Assembly: GCA_029706075.1 (NCBI GenBank)
Contig: JAINUG010000323.1
Span: 1-64,000, forward strand
Origin: Aldrovandia affinis
Lineage: Eukaryota; Chordata; Actinopteri; Notacanthiformes; Halosauridae
Direction of reading: 5' to 3'
Length of the DNA: 64,000 bases
The translations under genes and the position numbers were made by a program. The notes beneath the pieces are model-generated. The model was given only the letters and a program-made list of their open reading frames with translations. It did not search any database and was not told the origin of the DNA. Within the stretch, counting starts at the first letter, position 1. Every line of letters begins with the position of its first letter. Below are positions 43,793-56,300 of this stretch, piece after piece.

Positions 43793-44285
43793 TGCGTGTC
43801 TCACTCATGTCCGGTCCTTGGGGAGTCCTGGTGTACCTGAGTTCGTGGCCTTCTTGGCATCAGGATCTTCCAACTGCACATCAGAGAAGGAGGAATCCGG
43901 AGACGCCAGCCTCATCTGCTCCTCCTTCAGACTCTGGGCGATTTTCTGCGCAAAAGGAACATGAGGGTTTCTGTGATTACTGAACCCGGTCGGAAATGTT
44001 TGGACTGCAGCGAGCCCACAAACGCAACGCACATAAAACACACAAGTGCGCATACTCGCTACCAGTCATGCTCGCACACACCCACACGTGAGCTTCTCAT
44101 TCTCACACGAGCGCACACCTCCATCATCTCCAGCTTCTCTGGATAAGCCAGGTCGCCGGGCGCGGGGTTGTAGCCGATGATGTCGGTCTGGATGTAGATG
44201 TGTGTCCTGTAGACCAGCCGCTCCTGGACGTCCTCCAGCATCTGCTTCACCACAGCATCGAAGGCTCCCAGCTGCCCCACTGCAG

Positions 44286-44330
<45 letters not shown>

Positions 44331-47300
44331 GCCTCAAACTCCACGTCAAAATCTCCCAGCTACATTACTGCACAGACAGACATTCACAGAGGCAGACACA
44401 CAGAGACAGAGACACCTCCCTATAATACTGCAGACAGAGTCAACACCAATATCACTGTATTTCAGGTCCCTCATTTCCGTGGCCAGCGATAGAGGGGTGA
44501 CTTTATATAATATATGATTTATTATTATTATATATATATTTTTTAAACCAGCAACAAAAAGAAGGCAACGGCACTTCAGGGGCTTGGCCTTATTATCTTA
44601 TATCAGGCTGCAGGCAGTTATACTGGAGTGTGACATCCTTCCTCCAGCGAGCACACACAGACACACACAGACACACAGACACACACACACACACGGGCGA
44701 TTTTACCACGGGTGCAGGGGGTGCACTTGCACCCCCTACTGTTGGGATGAAAATATTACAATTTTCAAATCAATGTCAAAAAACATTTAAAAGGAAATTA
44801 TTTCTGCCCATTGCGCCCCCGGATTTAAAACCCTAAAATCGCCACTGCACACGCACATACAGACACGCGCACACAGACGGGACAGACAGAGGGAGGCACA
44901 GAGCAGCGTTTGGGGTGGGCGGGGGCCGCGGGTACCGTTGTTGTGGACGTGGTCCTCCAGCATGTCGTTCTTCAGGATGCCGCAGAGCTCAGACAGTGTC
45001 TCCAGGTGCACGACGTGGATGATGAGCGGGCGCAGCACGTCGTACAGGGAGAGGCACAGCTTCTCCAGCAGCTCGCTGACGGGGAGACAACTTTCAACTT
45101 TTTGCCATATGCAGTACATACAGTGGGGAAAATAAGTATTTAGTCAGCCACCAATTGTGCAAGTTCTCCCACTTAAAAAGATGAGAGAGGCCTGTAATTT
45201 TCATCATAGGTATACCTCAACTATGAGAGACAAAATGAGAAAAAAAAATCCAGAAAATCACTGTCTGATTTTTAAAGAATTTATTTGCAAATTATGGTGG
45301 AAAATAAGTATTTGGTCAATAACAAAAGTTCATCTCAATACTTTGTTATATACCCTTTGTTGGCAATGACAGAGGTCAAACGTTTTCTGTAAGTCTTCAC
45401 AAGGTTTCCACACACTGTTGCTGGTAAGTTGGCCCATTCCTCCATGCAGATCTCCTCTAGAGCAGTGATGTTTTGGGGCTGTCGCTGGGCAACACGGACT
45501 TTCAACTCCCTCCAAAGATTTTCTATGGGGTTGAGATCTGGAGACTGGCTAGGCCACTCCAGGACCTTGAAATGCTTCTTACGAAGCCACTCCTTCGTTG
45601 CCCGGGCGGTGTGTTTGGGATCATTGTCATGCTGAAAGACCCAGCCACGTTTCATCTTCAATGCCCTTGCTGATGGAAGGAGGTTTTCACTCAAAATCTC
45701 ACGATACATGGCCCCATTCATTCTTTCCTTTACACGGATCAGTCGTCCTGGTCCCTTTGCGGAAAAACAGCCCCAAAGCATGATGTTTCCACCCCCATGC
45801 TTCACAGTAGGTATGGTGTTCTTTGGATGCAACTCAGCATTCTTTCTCCTCCAAACACGAGAAGTTGAGTTTCTACCAAAAAGTTCTATTTTGGTTTCAT
45901 CTGACCACATGACATTCTCCCAATCCTCTTCTGGATCATCCAAATGCTCTCTAGCAAACCTCAGACGGGCCTGGACATGTACTGGCTTAAGCAGGGGGAC
46001 ACGTCTGGCACTGCAGGATTTGAGTCCCTGGCGGCGTAGTGTGTTACTGATGGTAGCCTTTGTTACTTTGGTCCCAGCTCTCTGCAGGTCATTCACTAGG
46101 TCCCCCCGTGTGGTTCTGGGATTTTTGCTCACCGTTCTTGTGATCATTTTGACCCCACGGGGTGAGATCTTGCGTGGAGCCCCAGATCGAGGGAGATTAC
46201 CAGTGGTCTTGTATGTCTTCCATTTTCTAATAATTGCTCCCACAGTTGATTTCTTCACAACAAGCTGCTTACCTATTGCAGATTCAGTCTTCCCAGCCCG
46301 GTGCAGGTCTACAATTTTGTTTCTGGTGTCCTTTGACAGCTCTTTGGTCTTGGCCATAGTGGAGTTTGGAGTGTGACTGTTTGAGGTTGTGGACAGGTGT
46401 CTTTTATACTGATAACGAGTTCAAACAGGTTCCATTAATACCGGTAACGAGTGGAGGACAGAGGAGCCTCTTAAAGAAGAAGTTACAGGTCTGTGAGAGC
46501 CAGAAATCTTGCTTGTTTGTAGGTGACCAAATACTTATTTTCCACCATAATTTGCAAATAAATTCTTTAAAAATCAGACAATGTGATTTTCTGGATTTTT
46601 TTCCTCATTTTGTCTCTCATAGTTGAGGTATACCTATGATGAAAATTACAGGCCTCTCTCATCTTCTTAAGTGGGAGAACTTGCACAATTGGTGGCTGAC
46701 TAAATACTTATTTTCCCCACTGTACATTGGAATTTGTCTTTGACAAGCAGTCAGGGTTATATAAAAAAAAAAAGCAGCAGAGACAACAGCAAAGAGACAA
46801 ACAAACAGTAAGAAGCATATAGTAGTATGTACTAAAAATATAGGAAGAAAAATAGTAGAAGAGTATAAAAGAGAAAGAGAAGGTGCCTTTTAAAAAACCT
46901 GCGCAGGCAGACAGAGTGAGGCCATCTTTGGCGGGTTTATGGCTCTGTGAGTGAAGCCAGGGCACTTGGGTATGTAGCAGTGGTGAACCAGTGCCACACT
47001 CCACAACTTCAGGGTTCTACCTATGAGCTGGGAATTATGGATCATGGAGAAAACAATTATGGCCCTCCAGATTAAAGCGGAGGTCAACATGGTATGATTG
47101 GCCTTGTCATTTGGTAGCAACGCTCTTGAGCATATTATGCCTCTCCAAATATTAGCTCAACCAACATCTCGGTACAAATGAAGCTGGCTTCACCAGGCCC
47201 TAGTGATGTTTGATATCGCCACGATTCTCAACATGAGAGGAGCATATCAATGGCAACCTTGAAAAAATATCTTGTGGTAGTAAGTGACCCAAAACAAAAA

Positions 47301-50300
47301 TATTAAAAGGATATCTGAACCTGGCTTGCCTGGACCTTCCCCCAAATCGTAAATTATGGGCTAAGAAGGGAGTGAGCCAACCCCCCCCTCCAAACACTTA
47401 AAAGTCTGAACTGTTGGTGACACGAGTTAGATTTTTTGGTGGGAATCCTAATTTCCTTTCCTGTTGCTCTTGGAAGATCAGGTTCCAGCTCACCCCTCGG
47501 CTCCGTGTGTTTGCATTTGGAGAGAGACAAGCTTGGTTTGGTATCATTTTCTTCCATTTCATCTCTTTTGTGGTTGTTACATGTCAATTTTATGTCTAGG
47601 ATTTAGTACTTGTTAAGCCAAGATATCCAATTGAATGTTTATTTCCAAGTGAGTGATAATTGTTGGGGCTTTACAATTTGGAATTTACGTCTTTCAGGTC
47701 GCGGCCAGATGAGAGCGGAGCTTGACGTGGTACAAGCAAGCTTGTAAAGTGGTAGCGATAATTAACGCATAATACCACTTGTGTTCAGTATTCAGAGTGC
47801 TGAACTTTAAACAAGGGCGTTTGACTGTTGAGGCTACTGGATTCAGGGAATAGACCATTTTTATTCTAACTTCAGTTCAGTGACGTGCATTCCTTTACCA
47901 TTGTGTTGCAAAACCACAGTGATGAAATACGTGAGGATGCTTTCAATAGTGTATCTACAGAAGTTAAGGCAAGATACCTCTACTCCGCCACTTGGGTCAG
48001 AGACGGGACAGGAGGGTCCTCTGTGGCTCAGTTTGGTTAAATGAACATGCCTTTAGAGACAAAGTGGACTTCCCCCGTCACTGTTTGAGACTTTTGTGGC
48101 GTTTCTGTGCAAATTATCCATATGATATCTTTCTACATGTAACTATATACTTTGACTTGTGGCTCTGTGCGGCTCAGTGGGTAGAGCATGGCGCTGACAA
48201 CGTTTAGGTTTTGGGTTTGATTCCCACTGGGACCACATGTACTGCAAAATGTATGCATTCACTACTTCATGAATTCGCTTTGGATAAAAGCGTCTGCTAA
48301 ATGGCATGTGTTACGTTACTTTAACAGGTGGCACTCACTCTAGTCTGGGAGATGGTTTGGTGAAGAACTCGTTGTAGAGCTGATGTTCATCCTGACACAC
48401 ATGAACCATGAAGGCACAGCCACTGCGAACCTGTGGACACACACACACACACAGACAGACACAGACACAGACAGACTGCATTTAGTAAAGCTGTACATTG
48501 TACATATGTTATGAACCAGCAGTAAACACACCAACACAGCAGAAGAGAGATGAGAAAAATAACACAACGGGAAGAAAAACTAATATAAGCAAAGTACGAC
48601 AGCCCGAGAGTCTGAGGCTCATCAGGACTTTTCACTCCCTTAACTAATCCGAGTCCAGTTTCAATCCTCTGCCCTTCACGAGCACCTTGCTCACCCCAGC
48701 ACAAAATTGAGCCTGTAACAAACTTCCTTCAGAAAGAGCACGTAAGAACTGTGACTGCAGTGTTGAAAATCTGTGACTGCAGAAAATCAACGGTGAAAGT
48801 GCAGCAACGTTGACCATCGAGGCCGGTCCCTGTGCAGGTAACAGTACAGAACCCCTGGGGGGGATCTTACGGCTGACTGGACTACATTGGCTCTCTCTCT
48901 CTCTCACCAAGGCACAGTGGTCCTTGTTGCTCTGGCTGGTCAGGTCAGTGATGGTGCAGGTGATGCTGGGGCTCAGTAGCTGCTCTCTCTGGTCCAGGTA
49001 GCATTGGTGAATCTCCCCCAGAAGCTGCTGGTATCTGTGGAAACCAGAGGGGAATACAGGCTCAGGCGTGAGAGGATGCAGGGACGGGGAGAGCCTGGCA
49101 GTTACAATACTGGAATAAGGAAAGTTCCTAATTCGGTACAGTTATGTTAAACCTCAGTAACACCTGCATACCCACTCACCATCACGTTAAACTGCAGGAA
49201 TACAAAGCACAAGCACCACAGTGCAGAAACACATACATACACACAAAGTTATATTCATCCTCAGGAACATGCACACACTCAGTTACATTACAACGAAGGA
49301 ACACCACACACACGCACGCACACACGCGCGCAAAGTTACAAAATGCCACAGGAAAAACACGCGCACGCACGCACGCACGCACGCACGCACACACCCACGA
49401 TCACTTAAGAAGCAGACAACGTAAAGTACAGACAGATTTGCTCAAACAGCAGTGCATAATGCAAAGCTTGACTACTTTCACACAATGACGCAGAAAGATC
49501 AAAATGTACTTTGAAGTTTCACGCCATACACTCCTATTATATAATATGCATAAATAAAGATGTGGAAGTGCCACTTGAAAGAATGAAGCTGGAACTTACT
49601 CTGGGATTTTCTCGGATCTCTCTTCAATCTGCTCGATCAGCGTCTGCAACATGCACAACAAGCACATATCAGACGGAAAGCAGCTGCACAAAGCGTAGCA
49701 GCGTTAATTTACCGCTGAAACATTTAGACCACAAGGTTTCAGTAAACCTTTAGAATTTCTCATAAACGTTTAAACATTTTCTAAAAGTAACAGCGCCCGT
49801 TTTGAACATATTCACAACCCTTCTACAAGTGTGCTCTTTAACTCATCTCTAAAGACTTTGTTTCTGATTTTCTCCCATTTTTCTCCCAATTTAGTAGCCA
49901 ATTACACCCGCTATTTTATGCCAATCCCCCCCTAGTAATGCTGTAGTCCTGCGACCGGTAGTGACGAAGGCGAAGCATCGTCTCCTCCGAGACGGCACTC
50001 GCCAAGCCGTCGACTGTAACCCGATACTACAGGGCCACTCCTGTGCGCAGCAAACATCCTGTTGCCTACCGTCCCCCCCCTCCCTGGGGTGGACAGCCAA
50101 TCGCCGCCGCCCCGATGCTGGTGCAGCCGGTGGAATCAAACCCCGGTCGCAGTGGTGCACTTGTCAAACTAAAATTAGTTTATGAAATTTGAGCTTGGGG
50201 GGTAATGGGGTGGCAGTTTATTACATTTTAATTAGGTTTCATCATACACTGCCTGGCCAAAAAAAGGTTACCACCTGGATTTAACTAAGCAAATAGGTAA

Positions 50301-53300
50301 GGGCCTTCCATTGGATAATTGCTGCAGTGATTAATATGTTTTAGCTGGCAACAAGTTATTTAACCCTAACTGATGCAGTGAGTAGCTTCTCATTTCTTAA
50401 ACAACCATGTCGGAAGACATATCCTGTGGTCGTGGAAAAGATGTTAATCTGTTTCAGAAGGGTCAAATTGTTGGCCTGCATCAAGCAAAGAAAGGAGATT
50501 GCTGAAATTACTAAAACTGGGTTAAGAACTGTCCAACGCATTATTAAAACCTGGAAGGATAGTGGTGAACCATCATCTTCGAGGAAGAAATGTGGTTGGA
50601 AAAAAATCTTGAATGATCGTGATCGGCGATCACTTAAACGTTTGGTGAAATAAACAGTAGAACTCACGGCTATGTTTAATAGTGAAAGTAAGAGCATTTC
50701 CACACGCACAATGTGAAGGGAACTCAAGGGATTGGGACTAAACAGCTGTGTAGCCTTAAGAAAACCACTTGTCAGTGAGGCTAATCGGAAAAAAAGGCTT
50801 CAATTTGCTAGGGAGCATAAAGATTGGACTCTGGAGCCATGGAAGAAGGCCATGTGGTCTGATGAGTCCAGATTTACCCTGTTCCAGAGTGATGGGCGCA
50901 TCAGGGTAAGAAGAGAGGCGGATGAAGTGATGCACCCATCATGCCTAGTGCCTACCTTACAAGCCTGTGGGGGCAGTGTTATGATCTGGGGTTGCTGCAG
51001 TTGGTCAGGTCCAGGTTCAGCAACGTTATGTGCCCAAAGAATGAGGTCAGCTGACTACCTGAATATACTGAATGACCAGGTTTTTCCATCAATGGATTTT
51101 TTTCTTCCCTGATGGCAGGGGCATATTCCAAGATGACAATGCCACGATTGATCGGGCTCAAATTGTGAAAGAGTGGTTCAGGGAGCATGAGACATCATTT
51201 TCACACATGGATTGGCCACCACAGAGTCCAGACCTTAACCCCATTGAGAATCTTTGGGATGTGCTGGAGAAGACTTTGCGCAGTGGTCCGACTCTCCCAT
51301 CATCAATACAAGATCTTGGCGAAAAATGTATGCAACTCTGGACGGAAATAAATGTTGTGACATTGCAGAAGCTTATCGAAACAATGCCACGGCGAATGAG
51401 TGCCGTAATCAAAGCTAAAGGCGGTCCAACGAAATATTAGAGTGTGTGACTTTTTTTTTGGGACGGGCAGTGTATGATAAATTGGATATACGCAATATCA
51501 GTTTCTGAGAGACAGGGCATTACATACAGCAGTTAGCAACGATACTGTGCACACCATCAAACAAGCACCAGTATTTCCTCATTATGACTTAAACAGTCAA
51601 ACAGTCAGCCATTTAAGAGCTTAGTAATTGTGGGCATTTATAACATCGTTATTATCAGCAAAACTCTTTGAGACTCCTGCGCCTGTTAAATCACCCACGG
51701 CGAAAGACACTCTACGGACCTTCCGACAACAATCGTTACGCAACACGTCTCTACCCTTGGGTGTCTCCAATAGTGGTGCCGTGACAACTTTCTGCGAAAT
51801 AGCGGAATATTTACAACTGACCCTCAACTGACTCGCAGGCGCCAACCATTAAACGCCAACTCCAAACCAGGACCTTTCCCCTTCCGCAAACACACAAGAG
51901 CGTAGTTACACAGGGCGCGAACACAATACTTCTCTCCGTCTGAGTCTGAGTATCTAAAGCCTCCCTATTGTTTGCTTTAGGATAGGTACCGCAAGATCGC
52001 GGCCACAAACACCGCCATGACAAAGGAAAGGAGGGAGAAGTGCAGGAACTCCCAACACCAGCCCAGAGCACACAGAATGGAGGCTTGGACTGCGAGTGTC
52101 CCCCACACACAGCAGCTATCCCGTTACACCCTCGGCAGCAGAATCCGATTCCCATGTTTCCGGCAAGAACAAAAAGAGCTCGTCTCATCACATTTTAAAT
52201 CAACCATGGCAATCCATTACTGGAAGCATGTGTGAACACATGTTAGTGATGTGGAACCTGTGTTTATTGCAATTTTTGTTGTCGTCGTTTTTTGTTTTAC
52301 ACACACAAAAAGGCATTACATTGGTTTTCTTTCTGTGGCACATTTGAATGGAAGCTCTACGTTGCGAATTACTCACTCTGACTTTAGGAGCTGCAGCTCT
52401 GAACTTGACGTAATACAGTGTGAAAGCGTTGTCGGTACTCGCCGAGCCCAAAGGGTCCTGGGAGAAGAACATAAGAAAACATTAGGTGTCACAAACCTCA
52501 GCTGATGGAATACCCCAGGAGACATGAGTGTCTCGAGTGTTTGATTGGGGATGAAGCATATTGTTAATGCATTGATTTGAATAATTGATCGATGTTAAAT
52601 AAACTATATTGATATTTTTAACAAAAATCAGTATGTCATTTTGAATCAAACTTTTATTGCATTCATTTAGAACACACGTTTGATCAACGTCAGTATTTTA
52701 TTTGCTTTGATGCATTTCAAGTGAACCCATGGTGACAATTTTACACATGTGAGTTCATTGATTATGATACAGAAGAGCCAGATTTAACACACTGATTACC
52801 TTTTTGGGCTCAATCGCTTGTTTCAAATTGAACCACATTTCATAACACTGTATAAAATCCCATTGCAATGTATGAAGCTGTATAAAATCGTATCTTAATG
52901 AAACTATTCAATTGTATTGAAGTGCATCAAATTGTACCAAACAATATCAGAAATGATTCAATTGTATCCCATGCAAGGGCTCGTGCCTGTAGATTTGCTA
53001 AGTGTAATATTAACATACACACCCGTTTGGTCAGCTGGCTGGTGAGATTCTGCAGTGTGTTCACAGTGTGCATCTTCATCAGGTGCATGGCTTTGGAAAG
53101 GCATTGTTTAAACTTGGCCAGGTAAACTGGGTAGTCCTTGAAGTTTGGCTGGGAAAGAGAGAGATAATAGATACAACTCAATGAGCCAATCCCAAATGTC
53201 TACAGTTTGAAATGCATTGCCTCTGGATCATACGAATAATAGTTTTTTAAATTGTCTGGTCTATACAAAAATCAACTGAATTTTGTTTTTGTTTAAATGC

Positions 53301-56300
53301 AGTCACATGGAACTTCAGCATGCTGGAACCAAATAGAGATTTACTTATACGTTGCAGTAATCTCATAAAATTGAAACTACATTAGCATAGACTATGTTGT
53401 AGTGATAAAGAAAATCTTGAGATATTTGCGCAGGAACGTTCAGTATTTCCTACTTTAAAGGGAAAAAATATTGTTTTTGATGTAAAGTATTATAATATAT
53501 TACAAATACGAGTGTCTGACGGCTGACAAATTACAGTAAATTAATATGGTGAAAAGGACACTTACATGCGAGGAGACATATTCTATACAGTCGTCCAGCT
53601 TTGAGAGCATTGGTATAAACCCATCACTGTTCACAGACAGAGTAGGAGAGTTCAATCTCTGGAAAGAACCATAAAAACAGAAAGGTGCACAATAAGATGT
53701 CAGGTATTAAGCTGTCTGAATCATTACATTGTGATATATTTTTATTTTACATATTCACGTTTTTCCATGTAGTATTATGTCAAATGATCGATCATCTAAA
53801 AACATTATTGTGTACGTGTACACCTGAATTTATTTAGTTTTCGAAAAATCCCGTACAAGACACGCCACGAATACTGTACATTGTAAGTCTATGGACATGC
53901 AAATGTAAGTACATTTCAATAGAACGTGCGTACCGTGTTTATGTTTTCCAGTTCGTTAAAATATGACAACTTCTGCTGTATGCTCTCAGCCAAGTCCACC
54001 AGTTCTGACTGTCAAAAAGAAAAGGAACACTACATTTGAAGAGGCAAGTCCATCTGTCGTTTAAATGCTGTCCAGAGAAAGTCTTCCACCTCGAATGCAT
54101 GTACTGGCCAGAGGAATAATTCTCGGTGAACCAGCCCCTTAAAGGGGTTGGTTCACCGAGAATCAAAGTACGTTTTTTTTTTTTTTTCTTCGAATACAAG
54201 GCACTAGACATCCAAAGAAGAGTTCTAGTGAGTTTGCTGTCGACATGAACAGCAAATCCAACTCTCCAAGTGCTTGAGAGAGAAATGTGCACTTTATTTT
54301 TTGTTTCAGATTTTTTCCCCATTTTCAGTAGCCAATTACACCCTCTCTTTCAAGTCAACCCCCCCCCCTCTCATATTGTGAGCTTGCCGTCATAGCCTTG
54401 AGACTGGCAGTGACAAAGGCAATGCACCGCCTCCTCCGAGGCTGCACTCACCAAGCTGTCGACTGCAACTCCGGTACACACCTATACACCACACCTATAC
54501 GCAGCGATCTCATATCGGCTTCCCTCCCCCCTCCCTGGGGCGGACAGCCAATTGTCGCCCTCTAGTGGCACTCCCGGCCAGAGCCGATACTTCGGAATCA
54601 AACCCCGGTCGCAGTGGCTAATGTCGAACGTTGAAACCTCTAGACCAGCGGTCCCCAAACTTTTTTGCAGATGAACAGGACCAGGTGACACGGGTAAAAA
54701 GGACAGCTACCTGCTCTTTCAGCAGCTTTTCACAGGCCTCGTGCAAGGTTCCCGTTTTGGTGGACACGAAGAGGTACTGTTTCTGCAGGGAATCCAGGTG
54801 CTGCAGAGCGGCGTCTACGTCGTTCAGAATGGCGTCGCACTGCTCCTGGTACCCGCTCAGGCGTTCCCTGGTCTTTCTGCAGGAGGGACAGATGAGACGA
54901 GGCTGAAGATCATCAGTGACAGCCATGTTCCAAACAATCATCACTCAATGTGACTGATATTAAATCATTCACTTTTTTCTGTACCTGCGCCGTGCACTGT
55001 ACCCCTTGAGGTTATATACACAATATCGCACCCCATTGGAACGTGGAAAAAACCCTGTTCTACTCAAACAACTCTTTACTATGTAAATGACTGACTTTCC
55101 ATAATAAATAATTAAAGAGAAACTTGAAATGGCGACCCAACGCTTTCCTGACGTGTCCAAAAGAAAAGCACACACACAATAAAACGGTCTTTATTTAGGC
55201 AGAAAATCTCCCCATAACATGCTACCAGTGCAGGGAGAACACAATGAAATGCCTTCCGGGTCTCACCTGTACTTTGCTCCTTCATCTTGATCCATCTGGG
55301 ATTGCAGCTTGGAAAACCAGGAAAAAAACTGCCGAAGAAAGCACAAAGGTGGCCTTTGTCAGTTACCTGATCTGTTCTCCCACCTCGCTCCCAACGAGGA
55401 TTTGTTCACCTAACCACACATTCAAAAGGGAGTGTGATCCAACAGCAACATGAAGAGAACAAAACAGTGCAAAATGGTCAGAGACCTTTGTGACAGCCTG
55501 CAGCACAAGTGAGCTTCAGAACTCTGCTCACCTGTTGTGCGGTCTCTATCCTTTTGCCCTCGAAGTCCAGGGACTGGAAGCCCTTCAAGAGGACATCTTC
55601 TGTGGAGGCGGGTACTGCAGCCGTGAACGACGAACGCAGGGACAGCGATGTCAGACTGCACAGGTCCTCAATGGGCAGCTGGACACGACAGGACCATCGG
55701 CCAGTGAACACACGTGAACGTGCACAGACACACTTGTATGGAGCCATTCGGCCACACACTTTAGGCAGAAAATGATGAATGACGTAGGCTTTCAGTTTAA
55801 AAACACTGCAGCGTGTCTCTGATCGAGTTAGCAAAGCGGCATGGGATGAAACGCCTTCTATCAGAGGAGTATGGTTTCGGAGGCATCATTAGACACAACA
55901 TAAAAAGCAACAGACAATGATTAAAATGTTTCTGAAAAAAACTTCTGAGAGAAATGGTACCAAGACAAATGGTACCACCTGACCAATAAATCACCAGACA
56001 AAGTATTTCCATGTGTACAGGGATGGACAACGGCACTATGGCAGCATGTAGTTAACCTAACTACACCGGTTTTCAAGAATGTTTGGAATCTGAATAGAGT
56101 TGGTAACTAGCTTGCAAGTTACAAAAGACCAGTGAATTCTAGCTACATGTAATAATACCTAAATTCAGTTTCCAGAGGCCAGCTGACAATGATAGAGAAT
56201 CACAATTAGTTATCAGAAGAACATTGTAAAAAAACAAAAAAACTAAACGATTAATAGAAAATATAAAAATTGATGGTTGAGTAGAAAATGAGAGAATGAG

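Noticed and set aside
42800..43800. Cys-Val-rich open frames
   Set aside because: They are translations of GT repeats with no start or splice support.
45708..46376. 222-codon plus-strand frame
   Set aside because: It is the antisense shadow of the Tc1 transposase.
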